From Paracentrotus lividus (lineage: Eukaryota; Echinodermata; Echinoidea; Camarodonta; Echinidae): DNA of 64,000 nt. The notes beneath the pieces are model-generated. The model searched no databases. It was not told the DNA's origin and saw nothing but the letters and a program-made list of their open reading frames with translations. The first letter of the stretch is position 1. Each line of letters opens with the position of its first letter. Location of the stretch: the NCBI GenBank assembly GCA_940671915.1, contig CALNVZ010003432.1:3500201-3564200 (forward strand). Reading direction: 5' to 3'. Of this stretch, positions 21,491 to 33,833 are shown piece after piece. The position numbers and the translations under genes were made by a program.

Positions 21491-22984
21491 TTACGTATAT
21501 TATCTTTCCATTTCCCCCTTCTACTATCCTCAAATTATAACCAAAAATACATTTTTGGCTGTTCACATTCATCTATTCTATATCATTGATCTTTTTTTAT
21601 CAAAGGCTGTTGAATTTTCACCGCATTATTCTGTAAGTATATATCTTAATTCAAATAAAAAATCAGAGCTTAATCATTTTCACATTGTGAACTGCGGTTA
21701 TATCTTTGAACAATAAACATAATTTTATAATGACGTCACTGATAAATGGGCTATATTGGGGTATTAATTACATGTATTATACTTAATTTCATAACCTAAT
21801 CGCATGATCAATACATTCAAATCAGCCCTTGCGATTTAACGCTATATGCCTGTCCCTCGAGTGGCGAACTTTATCTATTAATGCTAGTACCATAATTCAG
21901 TCATATCAACGGATGCGACACCCGAAAATGGCAAAGGACTAAACAAAGATTGTATTACCTTCGATGCCTGGGTTTCTAGTCGGTCTGATACAGTGACTGG
22001 GGCATCATTTAGGTATAATGCCTTTGTCAGACATGGGCGGAGAAGATAAACGGATGAGAAACTGAGAGCGAGATACGGTCCATGTCCGGTGGATGTGCGT
22101 TTTGTCCTGTATTTGGGCTGTACTGTTTACGTCCGTTAAGCGCTCTCACATACTAAACGAATATCCACAGGACGCATGCGGGATGACTACCGGTCAAACT
22201 GAATTTACACTGCCCATGACAAATTGCCTCAAACGCACAACCATGGGACAAAGGACAGATCTCGCTATCCGTTTGTGGTTCGGGTTTTTTTATTTATTTA
22301 TTTATTTTCTTTTTACATTTTATTTCATTTTCTTACGTGCACAAAGTTTCTGACCGCTTCGACCATTGTCGACGGACAACACCTCACAATGAGCGCCTAC
22401 CAAAGTGTGACAGTCACACAACAGATAAAAAAAAAAGTTATACTATCCGTTTCTTGTTCGTTTTCTCATCCGGTTACGTCTGACAGCGGCATGAAGATCG
22501 AGAGTGACACCAATCAAGAAAGATTGGGGCCATATCTTGAGGGTTCACGGCCGCTGAATTCGACGGCTGAAGGTTATAGCTGTACACATGGGAGATCACA
22601 ATAAACCGTACCCCAAGAATCAAGCCGGTAGTGAGAAAGAAGAACAGTCTTTTATTTAATCATATTTTCTCGTCACGGGCCATCTACCATGCGTGTTATT
22701 GCTATCCCACTGCGATGTCACTTAATGTCGACCTTTACCGCGTAAAAAAAAACATTGTCTTACCCTTTTCCTAAAATAGATGCTAACCCAGAGATTAAAA
22801 TAGTCATGGTTGAAAGCAATGCATGATTATAAACGATCTTTAGAGGCACGAAAAACAAAGCAGCATCTTTTAGTAAAATGTTGATATTTTATTGCCCTTT
22901 TCTATATCACATCTTAAAATTGTCCCCATTCTCAGTTACATGACATGAAAATTGAAAATCTTCATATTATTCTTTGTTTCCTAG
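21491..22984. other. Unannotated part of copy A
   Basis: AT-rich with a GC-richer patch at 22,010-22,620 that contains frames of 86 and 126 codons (22,093-22,353 and 22,224-22,604). Both frames are disrupted or changed in copy B and have no recognisable motif, so I do not call a gene. Confidence 0.4.
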
Positions 22985-23345
22985 GTTCGTTTGTCCGAAG
23001 TTTCGTTTGTAGGAATTTTCGTTGTTTCGAAGGCTTGATGGTCATGAAATAAAACAGGGTTCGTTATTTTAAAGGTTATTTTGTCCGAAGGTCTGAAAAT
23101 TAAACAGGGTTGTAAGGTCTGAAAATGAAAGAGGGTTCATAGTTTTTTATGACTAATACGAACCATATTTCATTTTCGAACCTACGAACGATCGTATAAA
23201 AGAATCTTCGAAATAACTAACTCTCTTTTCTTTTCGGACGTACGAACCCTATCCCATTTTCAGAACAGCAACATTTGGACTATTTTATGAAATTAATTTC
23301 CAGACAAACGAAAACTTATGTCATGTTCAGATAAACGAACTTAAG
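22985..23345. repeat. Inverted array of GGTTCGT/TCCGAAG-type repeats, copy A
   Basis: In the first half GGTTCGTTTGTCCGAAG, GGGTTCGTTATTTTAAAGG and related words recur in plus orientation. From about 23,160 the complements appear (TACGAACC, CGAACCTACGAACG, TCGGACGTACGAACCC, AAACGAACTTAAG). This is a degenerate tandem unit in facing arms. The same words (GGGTTCGTTATTCCGACG ... GATAAACGAACC) form a compact palindrome at about 24,375-24,420. Confidence 0.7.
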
Positions 23346-23572
23346 ATTGTATAGGCAATTATAGGCAATTAAGTATATATTGGTAATTTTTTAAAATAAC
23401 AGGGTACAAAAAGATCATGCTCTGTGTGTGGGGGGGGGGGGGGTAGTGAAAATCTTCTACAAGTTATTATATCTATCGGATAAAATTTCGTAAAGTGCAT
23501 CATTGTTGACGATGTTCACTCATTATTTTAAAAAGGAAATATTTGACTTGAGTTTTTTTTCCATCATTGTCT

Positions 23573-24252
23573 CTACAGTATGTCCCAGTTAGAACTATAC
23601 ACTTTTTAAATTGATACAAAATAAGAAATATAATATGGTTCGTGGGGGAAAGATTCATAGATAAAGCTCATATCCTCAACTATCATTTGACACCAAAAAG
23701 TCCGAAAATGACGCATGCTTCAATGAACGATGCCCACTTTTGTGAAAGACACAAAAACGAGGCTGCGCAGGAATTCGCTATGCATTTACCACCTGCCTAT
23801 GGCACGTCATGAGGAATCAAAAGCAATAATAGTGTGAATCGGCTTACAAAGACAAAATAAACCAAAAGACCAAAGAATAAACATTAATAATATAAAAACA
23901 GAAATGTTTCCGACTAAATTTCTACATATTAATATTGATGTTTATTTCTGACTTTTGGTTTATTTTGTCTTTGTTAGCTGATTCACACCATTATTGCTTT
24001 TGATCCCTCATGGCGTGCGATAGGCAGGTGATAAATGCATACCGAATTCCTGCGCAGCCTCGTTTTTGTGTCCTTCACAAAAGTAGGCATTGCTCATTGA
24101 TGCATGCATCATTTTCGGACTTTTTGGTGTAAAATAATAGTTGAGGATATGAGCCTTCTCTGCTTATAAATCTTTTTCCCCAACAACCATATATTTCTTA
24201 TTTGGAAGCCGTTTCAAAAGTATATATTCCGTTTCTGGGACACACTGCATAG
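23573..24252. mobile_element. Foldback element of about 680 bp, copy A
   Basis: Two arms of roughly 300 bp are imperfect reverse complements. The outer end CTACAGTATGTCCCAG (about 23,573) faces CTGGGACACACTGCATAG (24,235-24,252). Inner landmarks pair as well: CACCAAAAAGTCCGAAAATG with CATTTTCGGACTTTTTGGTG, and GCGCAGGAATTCG with CGAATTCCTGCGC. The centre lies near 23,910. It has no transposase and is probably a non-autonomous DNA transposon with very long inverted repeats. The minus-strand frame 24,164-24,553 partly overlaps the right arm and is not recognised. Confidence 0.8.
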
Positions 24253-24374
24253 ATCTGTGACTGCAAAATTCTAGTTTTATCGGTATATTCACATCTACAC
24301 CAGACGTAACCGTTGTCTCAATGGATGTTCCTAGATTGTCCAAAGGAAGCTTTATTGATTCGAAGAAGAAACAG

Positions 24375-24420
24375 GGTTCGTTATTCCGACGATTTGTTGG
24401 TTTTCGGATAAACGAACCTT
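24375..24420. repeat. Compact GGTTCGTTATTCCG palindrome
   Basis: GGGTTCGTTATTCCGACG faces TTTTCGGATAAACGAACC across a short AT-rich loop. It shares its words with the larger inverted array at 22,985-23,345. Copy B version at about 43,003-43,048. Confidence 0.6.
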
Positions 24421-25147
24421 CGGAACAGCAAGCTACTTCCGGGGCTCTCTTTCTCTCTCTCTCTACAGGATGATTTAACCAAGATCCGGTAATTAACTGC
24501 CTTTTACCATACATTGTATCTGATGATGCGTAAACATTGTTTATTAGAAGCATGAAAATTGAACCGGTGCATGCATGTGTGCTTGATTACAAGTAATTAA
24601 ACAAAGTTAATAATTTTAATGTTAACAGACACAAAATTTTCTGCTTGACCGATCAGAAGGCTTCGTTTATTCACAATTGTAATGCGCTAAATTCCAGTCT
24701 ATCGATTGCGTATACGATGAAATACAAATTAATTGAAAGCATTATTGTCCGGCACTAACTAGCAAGACATCAATAATGACTTGTAAAAGAAAGTAGAATT
24801 ATGGAGTTCATCGGCACCCACTTTGGGAATGCATGTTCCGCTGTATTTTGAGCAGCTTATAAGACACATGGGTAATATATATATGAAAAATTAATTAAAG
24901 CTTTCTCCAAAACACGAGTTGAATGTAAAATTGTCTTTTAGATCGCTATATAAGCCGGGTTTATTCTTTGGTGCGCAGCGGTCCTAACATGACTTGTCGT
25001 CGCTGGGTGTTAAAATCTTGTATCTTTTATTTATTTTTTGTTTTTTGCTGAAAATCACCCCTTTTGGGGGAGGGGCGGGGTAATCTTTATGGAATCAGTC
25101 AAGAGATGTTTTGTCCAAGTCCCCGTTCTATTACCGCCCCCTATAAA
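24421..25147. other. Unannotated part of copy A
   Basis: A short CT tract at 24,448-24,464 and AT-rich DNA. No gene seen. Confidence 0.4.
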
Positions 25148-25308
25148 CAGTGGCGGATACAGGATTTTAGGATAGGGGGGGGGGCGCCAGGCCCGATAGG
25201 GGGGGGGCGCCGCTGAAATTTTCGGATTTTAACATGTACGGTCAATGGGCGGTTTTCAAATTATAGGGGGGCGCTCGTCCCCTGCGCCCCCGCCTGGATC
25301 AACCACTG
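25148..25308. mobile_element. hAT-like MITE of 161 bp, copy A
   Basis: The left end CAGTGGCGGATACAGG and right end CCTGGATCAACCACTG are imperfect inverted repeats starting with the CAGTGG word. The direct repeat CTATAAA occurs on both sides (25,141-25,147 and 25,309-25,315), consistent with a target duplication of 7 bp, or 8 bp with one change. The interior is G-run and C-run rich (GGGGGGGGGCGCC). Non-coding. Copy B at 43,783-43,940. Confidence 0.75.
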
Positions 25309-26249
25309 CTATAAAGCCATCTCATCGTGTCAAAGGGAACGTCATCTCATAGATTTGTCATCTCACCATTTTCTCTGTACATTTGACATTTTACGGGCTG
25401 TGACTACTGTAGGCAAGAAAAATCGGCAATAAACTTGTTTGCTTGTAAACGTCGTGTAAAAGAAGCGAACATAAGTTGGACAGCGTCTTCTACGTTGCAA
25501 ATATCCCTTTTAGAATACCTGCCAACCTTGCACTGCCTGAACTTTTATGCCGACAGGTTCTCCATGAATATGAATTTCATTATGTTAACAATATACATTG
25601 AAAACTCTTTATCATCAGCTGCCACCCGTTTCCAGTTTTTGACATGTAATTATGCTCATCTATGATTACCGCCCTTTGGTCCTATAAGCCTTGTCGGCTT
25701 GTTTTTGATGTCAGGTGATCTTTCTGTGTGCTCCAATAGAAAACAGGCAGCTGCGTTCTGCTGGCACTAGAACACCTTATCAGATCTTTGACACCTTGCC
25801 CATGCATAGATGCATGTTAACCCCCAATGTTTTCACGCCGAGATGGCATTGACACCACTCATTCTTTAGGGCGCTTCTCTCCGTGGCGTTGCCAAATGGC
25901 TTTCGGGAGAACTTCTTTTAATTCACTCATCACACCTCAAGATAAACCTTATCAACATTGGATACTTCTGGTAGAGTATACCCCCTTATCATGCATCATG
26001 ATAATCTTTGGACGGCTTTTAATCATAGGCGTATAATTATGACAGTGTTAAATGGGGTTTTATTGGGTTGCTCCCGTTTATTATGTCATTGATTTTTCTA
26101 TTCACAATTTTTATTCTGTTCAGGGCAAATCATTATCATACGGTAAAATATCAAGCGCGTAATACAAAATCATAACAGCAGGGGACCCCTGATAACAGGT
26201 AGTCTTCTTTTACGGAGCTCTTTGATGGATAGCATAATTTTTTTCCTAT

Positions 26250-26500
26250 TAAACCAGATTTATACTTGCAACAACTACCCACAAGAAAAAAATACCCCTG
26301 ACACAGGATAAGTTTCCAAGGAAAACTACCCCCAGGATAATGACCCCCAGACAACTCCTACAACAACCCTTGGTTAGTTATCATGTGGTAATTTTTATAG
26401 GGAAAGTTGTTCAGTGGTCAGTTGTCTGGGAGTGTTGTCTGTGAGATAGTTGTTCAGAGGAAAATTGTTCGAAGGATATTTGTGGAGAGGTAAATGACCT
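26250..26500. repeat. Degenerate inverted 16-mer array, copy A
   Basis: The left half has units such as ACAACTACCCACAAG, AAAACTACCCCCAGG and ATAATGACCCCCAG. The right half has their complements (AGTTGTTCAGTGGTCAG, TTGTCTGGGAGTG, TTGTCTGTGAGATAG, TTGTTCAGAGG) at a spacing of about 15-16 bases. It is reminiscent of the clearer array pair at 35,715-36,690 and is likely a diverged relative or a second family of the same architecture. Copy B at about 44,884-45,110. Confidence 0.6.
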
Positions 26501-29100
26501 GATACTGTATTTTAACTATGAGAATTATCCCAATGGTATAGCTTTGTGAATGACGGTCAAACGAAGGTTAACAGCACTCCTCAAGTTTCGATTTAATCAC
26601 AAGACGACAAGAAAGATGCAAATATTTGAAAAGGATAAGTTTCATGCTGCTAATTAGGATCTTAGATTTAAGCTATGCCTTCACTTAGAACCCCGACTGA
26701 AATAAAAGATTAGTCAATTCCTCTTAGATGATAAATAATCGATTTTTATGTAAAAACCCGATGAAAAGTTAGGTTATTGCCCTGCTCTAATCACACTCTC
26801 TTTTGTGCCTCCTCCTCCAAACTCTTCAACAAAATACTTGAATACCCCGTCTCAATTTCACCAATTTGCATTATAATTTGTACATTTGGGCGTAACATGA
26901 TCCTCATTTATTTTCTGGTTTGGTTATTTCAGTTCAAACTCCTTTTCTCCTTGTAAATACTTGTAACTACTTCACATATTTTGTCTAAGTTATTTCTTCA
27001 AAGCATAAGATCAGATAACAGTGAACTTATTATCTATGCATATGCGATATGGACGAAATACAATTAAGGGCAGGTCCAACCTAAAATTTAGTTTTGTTTA
27101 AAGGAGAAATATTTAGAGTACCCTGAAATGGTTTTGATATTGTGACGTCACTTGCAAGTTAGGCTACTCTTCCATATGAAATGACCATTTTTTTTCCAAG
27201 AAATGTAAATTTTGTTTATGTTCATTCAATATATTATCAGATACAAGTTCTTATATGCGCGTTCCTTTGCCTTTGAAACAAATCTATTTTTCCGTAAGAA
27301 CATTGGAAAAGGGCAATCGCGATTTTGAGAGCTCGAAAATGAAGTCATAAAGGTATCAAACATTTAAAATGAATAATTTCGTCATTCATTGGTGCATTGT
27401 CGTCAAACCTTCCACCAATTATGTTTATCTCCTACACTTTTATAACCTCTTGGCCACCCCTCTTTCACAAGAAGGATTGTTCTACCTTAAGTATTGTGAC
27501 ATTGAGAAGCCTGTAGATTAAGTGATGGTCCTCAGAGGGTTGTTCAGCTTCTTGAGGTAGCCATACTCCACGGTGCTTGAAGAGATTCAATTCATAGAAA
27601 TTAACCTTGACTTCACTCCACATGAGACGCATATAACACCGTTCAAGTGCTGCTTAAAGCCCTCGTCACACTGCGTCGAGACAGACTTAAATTGGACAAA
27701 TTAGACGCCACCTTGCAGCGCAATCTCTATAGTTCAGGCTGGTGTGGGGGTAGGAGTTGGTTACACGAGTGTAAGTGACGTGCTAACCTTGAAATGCCTC
27801 GCAGAAAAGTGATCGGATAAGAGAAGTCCAGTGGCGGAACATAAAACGCCACTTCTTTCTCCCCAACGAATGTAGGCGCTTTAGAACATGAATGCAATAA
27901 TCGTTTAAAGACGGAGGTGGAATATTGAAAATACCGATATACCTATCTCATCTTGATGCTTCAATAATTGTAATAGTAATACATCTAGGAATAAACAGGA
28001 TTCATTATATTCATCCAATACTGAAAAATGCTTATTAATCAAACTTTCTTAATCCCAATACTGTAGTTGATGGCGTATGCGAAATAAACTATCATACACT
28101 TGACATGAATAACATGTTTAAAGTGCAATGGGTATATAATTATGACAGAATGATGACAGCCTTGATGAAAATCTTTTCTTAGATTCTGATATAATTTTTG
28201 GAAACTGCAAAGGTATAGATGAAGAAGAAAACACCTCTGACTGGAATCGAACCTGTATCTCTCGTCGAGACCATCATTCCCTTGTAACCTACAATTATCT
28301 TCGTTCTTTGTTCTTTGTTCTTCCGAATTCATTTTATGAAACTCTCTTAATACTTTTATTATTAAGTTAATCATTGTTAGAAAAATATAGATACTTAGTG
28401 TCTCGCACACACTCTAAATAGGATTATCCCATCCACTTGTCTAGCTGTTACGTCATATCTATTTGCTGAACCAAAACTTGATGAGAACTTAATGTCGTAA
28501 GTGCTCGTATAAAATTAATGGAGGGGGAGAGCAACAAACATTTACTCGCTACATGTCACTTTACCTTATACCTTATTACTGCGCACGAATGAGGAGGAGA
28601 GCGCAGCGATAAGAGGATTCCCCGTCATGAACTACTTTGTGAAATCTGTAAGGTTCCCTATTATATCCCTTTTGAAAAACAAAAGGGCCTTAACTCGAGA
28701 TTGATTTTGTATTGTATTAAAGCCCTTCTAGCTCTCAACACTCATTGTGAGCGGGGTTTTCTTTCTTCGAATCAAGCTGATAAAACAATGACTCCGCGCA
28801 GGTTTGGGATGTGAGTAACACCATCACGCGGGCTATCTTTGATCAGGGGAGCAGCTAATTGATTCCATTTCATTACTTGCCTGGTAATGATAGCATGGAC
28901 GTCATTATAACATGATGATGTTTCCATGTAGACCATGTCACTGTTCGACATAGCTTCGCCTGGTTATTATCACGAAATGTAAAGTGACAACAAAATGATG
29001 AGGATAAAGATACCGTGAAAAAAAAAGGAAAGTGAGATGGGGAAATGAGAGATGGTCGGAGGGAGAGTGATGGAGCTAACAGAAGAGTAAAAGAGGCTTC
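26501..29100. other. Unannotated part of copy A
   Basis: Mostly AT-rich with no recognisable repeat boundary. The minus-strand frame 28,039-28,410 (123 codons) is shifted in copy B and shows no known motif. Confidence 0.4.
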
Positions 29101-29134
29101 AGAGAGGAAGAACGAAACAGAAAAGTAGAGAGAG

Positions 29135-29142
29135 AAGGGGGG

Positions 29143-29212
<70 letters not shown>
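29135..29212. repeat. GA microsatellite, copy A
   Basis: A G-run is followed by about 60 bp of uninterrupted (GA)n. In copy B the corresponding tract (about 47,785-47,865) is shorter and interrupted (GTTGGGAGAGAGAGACGAG), as expected from sequencing error or microsatellite variation. Confidence 0.95.
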
Positions 29213-29217
<5 letters not shown>

Positions 29218-30529
29218 AAAGGAGAGGGATATATAGACCACAGAGAGTTCTAAGTTTTTACTTTGCATTTTCAACATTTTTCAGTAAATGTTTCAAAACT
29301 GACTGATATTGTTCAAGATTACTGGATGAATTATAATTAAAGACGAGTACCGATCATGCGACCTATTTATTTTGTTTTATCATCTAAAATAATTATCTTA
29401 AACAACAAGACTTTATGATGATATAAACTAAGAAAGCACATGCATAACTCGTACAAAAAAAAACCTAAAAGTTTTTGTGGCATTTTAAACGAATGGCCCT
29501 ATTGAAATAGAACGACGATAACATTTCCAAATACAAGTAAAATCAAGAAATAAGGCAAAATATTTGGGCATACTATGTCACTTCGAAATCATTTCCTTCA
29601 TGCTTTTACCCTACACCCAGGGTAACATGTAGCTAATGCACAACAAGACACTAAACCATCCCCTGGACAATTAATTGACCTCAATTAACGTCCCTTACGA
29701 CAATTAATCAATTCTTTATAACCTAATTCTTAATTTGACGTCATATTTTTCCAATCATGCCACAAAACCCTCTTTACACATTGAGCGTAATATGATGTAA
29801 TTTTTAACCTTTCAACGACGGTTTGAATCTGATTTACGGTCCTATAGCCCCTGGAAATGAGTCACATGTTTTTGGTCATGTGGTAATTTATCCCGAGGAG
29901 GTCATCTAGAGAATCTCTTTTTGATGTTTATGACGTCATCTATGATGTAAGCCTATAATAAGATTTATTACTTGTTTTATTTTGGACTCTTAATTCAGCG
30001 TTTCTCTGTGAATATAAAACGCTTTATTAACATAATTAAGGAATATTGAATGACGTTTGGAGGCGAAATCCGTAAACTCCTGACAAAATCGAAAATACAA
30101 AGTCATGGGGGGGGGGGTGAGTGAATTCCCTAATTAGTGGCCCAATGTAGCCATGGGGCGAGGCGAGGGTTGGAAATTCATTGTGGCCAAGGATTGGGTG
30201 AAAAACAAGAATATTCTTTATAACTTCATCCTAAGTTTTTGGCAAACAACATTTCTGGAAAAAGTTCCTTCAACGTCATCATCCTCTTCAATATCAGGAC
30301 TTAACATAATTTCCACCGCGAGGCTTCCACAGGCTCTGTCTGACTAGGTGAACGACCGGTTGGTCAGATATCGTGTTTTGTTTTTTTGTTTTTTTGTTTT
30401 TTTAATTTATATATATATTTTTAAATGTTTTTTTTGCCCCTGATATGGCTAAACATGGATTTTCTAGTTCCATGTAGGCGTGTAATCAATTGCTCAGATA
30501 ATTGCTCGGTCCCCTGTCTCGTCTAAGAT
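29213..30529. other. Unannotated part of copy A
   Basis: AT-rich, with a G-run at 30,108-30,117 and T-run simple sequence at 30,376-30,405. No gene seen. Confidence 0.45.
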
Positions 30530-30750
30530 GAAGGGTTACTCTTTATATTACAAGGATTAAAATTTGATCCCGGAGGATTATGGATAGGGAAAAATCGATG
30601 TCGGGATTAAGATATAAATCCTTACGATTAAAATGTAAATATAAAAGCCTAAAATTCGAATTCAAGGATTTCGATTTAAATCAACATAGATTGATCCCTA
30701 TCTACACCCACTCGGAATTTATTTTGGATCCTTGTAATTTAGAGTGTATG
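30530..30750. repeat. Imperfect inverted repeat around TTACAAGGAT, copy A
   Basis: TATTACAAGGATTAAAATTT at about 30,547 faces GGATCCTTGTAATTTAG at about 30,727. Inner words pair as well (GGATAGGGAAAAATCGATG with TAGATTGATCCCTATC). The internal AAGGATT/AATCC words suggest a short degenerate tandem component. Copy B at about 49,190-49,395. Confidence 0.55.
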
Positions 30751-31956
30751 TAGGCCTGGGGTAAGATTTTGTGTTGGGTTTATGGTAGGGTTTAATATGA
30801 GGGTTAAGGTTAAGAATTCGATTAATGATTTCATACAATATCTGTGTTCGCATATATTTTGACGTTTAAGATCGATCAAGTGATCACCAAAAACAGTGGA
30901 AGGAAAACAATCATGTTACATCTGAGATTGTTAAATTAACAAAATATAACGATTACTATCCATATTAAGGTTTTCAGCCATCGAAGATTGCCTATGTCTT
31001 GTAATAGCTTTTCCTTGAAATGATTTGCATCTTACGGATGACACCACTATAAGTCTGTAGGATCCATTAAGAAGGAAATATCATCATAGTTCTTTATTAA
31101 TTGTTTATAATGTAACGACTCATTAGTCAGTGAAGTCAATATCGAACGAAATTGGTCGGGTGGAATACGGCTTTCCTGGAATCTTCATTGCTACGGTCGT
31201 CAGCCCCTACCAAGAAACAACAATTATTAGGTATCTCCGTAATTATACTATCAATTCTTTAGGCATGCTACATGTACATTACTATTATGTTATAGGGCTA
31301 GTCCACGACAACTTATAAGAAACGTATGACTTTTCATTCACCCCTTCAAATTTGTATATACTCTATCTTGATTTTATTATTGTGCAAATACCTCAAATAT
31401 CTTATGATATGTTTGATCTGATAAAATGTTTTTCAAATGTTCACATTACATTTGTAGAATAAAGTTCGAATCTTTATATCTTTGACATGGTGATTGTGCA
31501 AAACTCATATTCGGCTGCGTTTAATTTGATAAGTTCAACTTGGTAACTTTAGATTACATGTATTTTTATATCAAAATTTGCTCTGAAAAATAAGTTTTAA
31601 TAATTTATTCACTGATATAGCGTGGAAAAGCAAACAACACCTCCAGTACTTTTTAGAATAAAAGTGTGGTCTATTGTATTAATTCAACTTTACACCGGCC
31701 GGATCGTCAGTTAAAATTTTAAATTTTTTTTAAACTTTTAATTTTCCAAATGGCGTGTTTCTTTGCTTTTATAAAATATGAATGTTAAAATATAACTTGT
31801 TATTTTATTGCATTTTTTATGCTTTCCATTTAAAAAAATGTTTTGTCATAATAATTTTTATACAAACATTATTCAGTTTTCTTGTTATCTGGTATGCGCC
31901 CTGCAACATAAAACAGACACTACACGATACAATCGATTAGAACTTTTACCACACTG
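30751..31956. other. Unannotated part of copy A
   Basis: AT-rich DNA without recognisable features. Confidence 0.45.
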
Positions 31957-32415
31957 TTAAAGGTAGTGTCAGCTTTTTGCAGGCAAAAATATTAAATTTC
32001 TAGTTTTTGATAGGATATAGTAGTATACCAATGACTAAATCTTCCCACAACCTGATTAAGCTCAAATGTGTATGTTTGTCATTATATTGCGTTTATCAAA
32101 AGTCATTCCTATTTTTTCGAACCTCGAAAAATATACCGTACGGTGCCAACCGCTGACCGTTTAGCGCAGAGAATAATGCACGCTGATGCGCCGTGTGTAT
32201 ATTGCTGTGTGTGGTCCGTGCTGCACGCGCTGTAATATCAACGATGTTGATGGAGAGCTGGTCAAGATTTGGAGTCAGATTTTCGTTTCATATTACTGAT
32301 CTAGGCAACCTATGACAGTAAGATTGAATACACAGTATAGGTTGTTCATATTCTAAAGTTATGCCAAGTTGCATTAGTTTTCGCAATTTGTGAAAAAGGA
32401 CGACACTACCTTTAA
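31957..32415. mobile_element. TTAA-flanked non-autonomous DNA transposon, copy A
   Basis: TTAA-AGGTAGTGTC at 31,957-31,970 and GACACTACCT-TTAA at 32,402-32,415 give perfect 10-bp inverted ends plus a TTAA duplication. TTAA targets are characteristic of piggyBac and Kolobok superfamilies. The 459-bp unit has no transposase, so it depends on one elsewhere. In copy B the left end reads TTAGAGTAGTGTCC, that is, with indel or substitution damage. A GC-richer inner segment at 32,140-32,240 is of unknown origin. Confidence 0.85.
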
Positions 32416-33172
32416 GCACAGACTTACGACTGATATCAATCATAAGATTGATCGTATATCTTTTATGTTACAGGGTAATGGTATATGAAGACAATCATTA
32501 TGTAGGCTTGACGTTGTCATGTAACATGCTTATATCATGGATAGACTCATGACCATGTTAATTTGGAATGTTAAGGTCGTGCCTTCTCCGTGTAATTGAA
32601 TAATTCAATCAAATTTCATATTAGTGAGAGATCGGTTATGTCCTGTCTTGTCTCAGTTTTTGTCACTCGATCGATGCATGTATTAGATGCAATGCCTTTG
32701 GTTAAGTATTAGGCCTGAACCCTTCCGATAGGACTTAAAGCCGTATAATTCATTGTTGCCTATAACTGCAACTACATGTTTCCAATTTCTCTCTTAGAAT
32801 TTCGGTAAGGCAAAAAAAAAAAATCAAAAATACATTAAAAAAAAAAAAAAAATCAATCAATCAATCAAATTATTATTATCGACAAACCAGTCAGTCACTG
32901 AATTTTAGCCTAATTGTTAAAATGAGGAAAATATCAACCTGCGGATTAAACTTTTTTTTTTGGAGCATTTTTCAATGCAGATTTTTAATCCACATAAAAA
33001 ATTATTGCTACTCGATTTTCTTTAGCCAATATTTAATGCACTGAATTGAAATGATCTCTTGAGTATGTTACGTTTATACAAATCAACATAATTCGTGTTC
33101 AAATTATGTATATAATATATAAACAAATCTATCCATAAACTTTTATTCTGCTTCGTAAATTTAGTGTAAGTG

Positions 33173-33454
33173 TTAGATTGTTTCTTTATCCTCCCTCAAA
33201 ATTGGTTTCTCTTCCTCATTTCGTATTATTTGAAATGGAAAACCTTCTCTATAACCGCATTTTACCCCTATTAGTCCTTTTTTTTGTATATTCATAAAGG
33301 TCCTGCGGTGATATTTCATAAGTAGGTGGGGTTGAAAATAAGCGAATTGCTCAACAGCGTCCCGAGAGCGTCCCATCAACATGGTCAACAAAATGAGAGG
33401 GATAGAAATGCCTGACCAAAACCACGTATTTTGGTTTAAGTCAAAGTCAGTCAC
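33173..33454 (-). CDS. Possible small open frame, unrecognised (doubtful)
   Basis: A 93-codon minus-strand frame has a fairly ordinary composition, a hydrophobic stretch (residues about 13-28, SGISIPLILLTML) and a charged C-terminus. I do not recognise it. The same region in copy B (about 51,820-52,100) is interrupted by indels. No splice signals or neighbouring exons support it. It is most likely a chance frame and is listed only because its composition is less biased than others. Confidence 0.15.
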   Translation of the reverse strand: MTDFDLNQNTWFWSGISIPLILLTMLMGRSRDAVEQFAYFQPHLLMKYHRRTFMNIQKKGLIGVKCGYREGFPFQIIRNEEEKPILREDKETI

Positions 33455-33833
33455 ACCGGCTTAATGGACCCGCGATGGACTACAAAGTGACCACTCTATT
33501 ATTATCCGCGATAATGTGACTTAATCATTCGAATTGGTCCCGGGTTTGTGTTACTCCCGCCCGTGTGGCTAAAACGGTAAGTGCGTAATATTTGTAATCA
33601 GATCCAATCTTCCAAATAATTACTACTCTTCTTCTATGCTGGTATAATCAGAGAGAAGATGATATTGTATTCCGTGGTGCGTTGAGAATGTTACGCTTCC
33701 ATGCATGCATCGCAAGGCGGTTGTTAACTTCCATATCCGTGTCAATGTCACATGACCACTGGAACGCACCAAATCCGATCAACCGTTTGGGTAGATGACG
33801 TCATAGACACAGGGCGACATAATTGACAGGCGT

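Noticed and set aside
24164-24553. 129-codon minus-strand frame overlapping the foldback arm
   Set aside because: Composition is not extreme, but the frame spans an element boundary and a palindrome, is disrupted in copy B, and matches no family I know.
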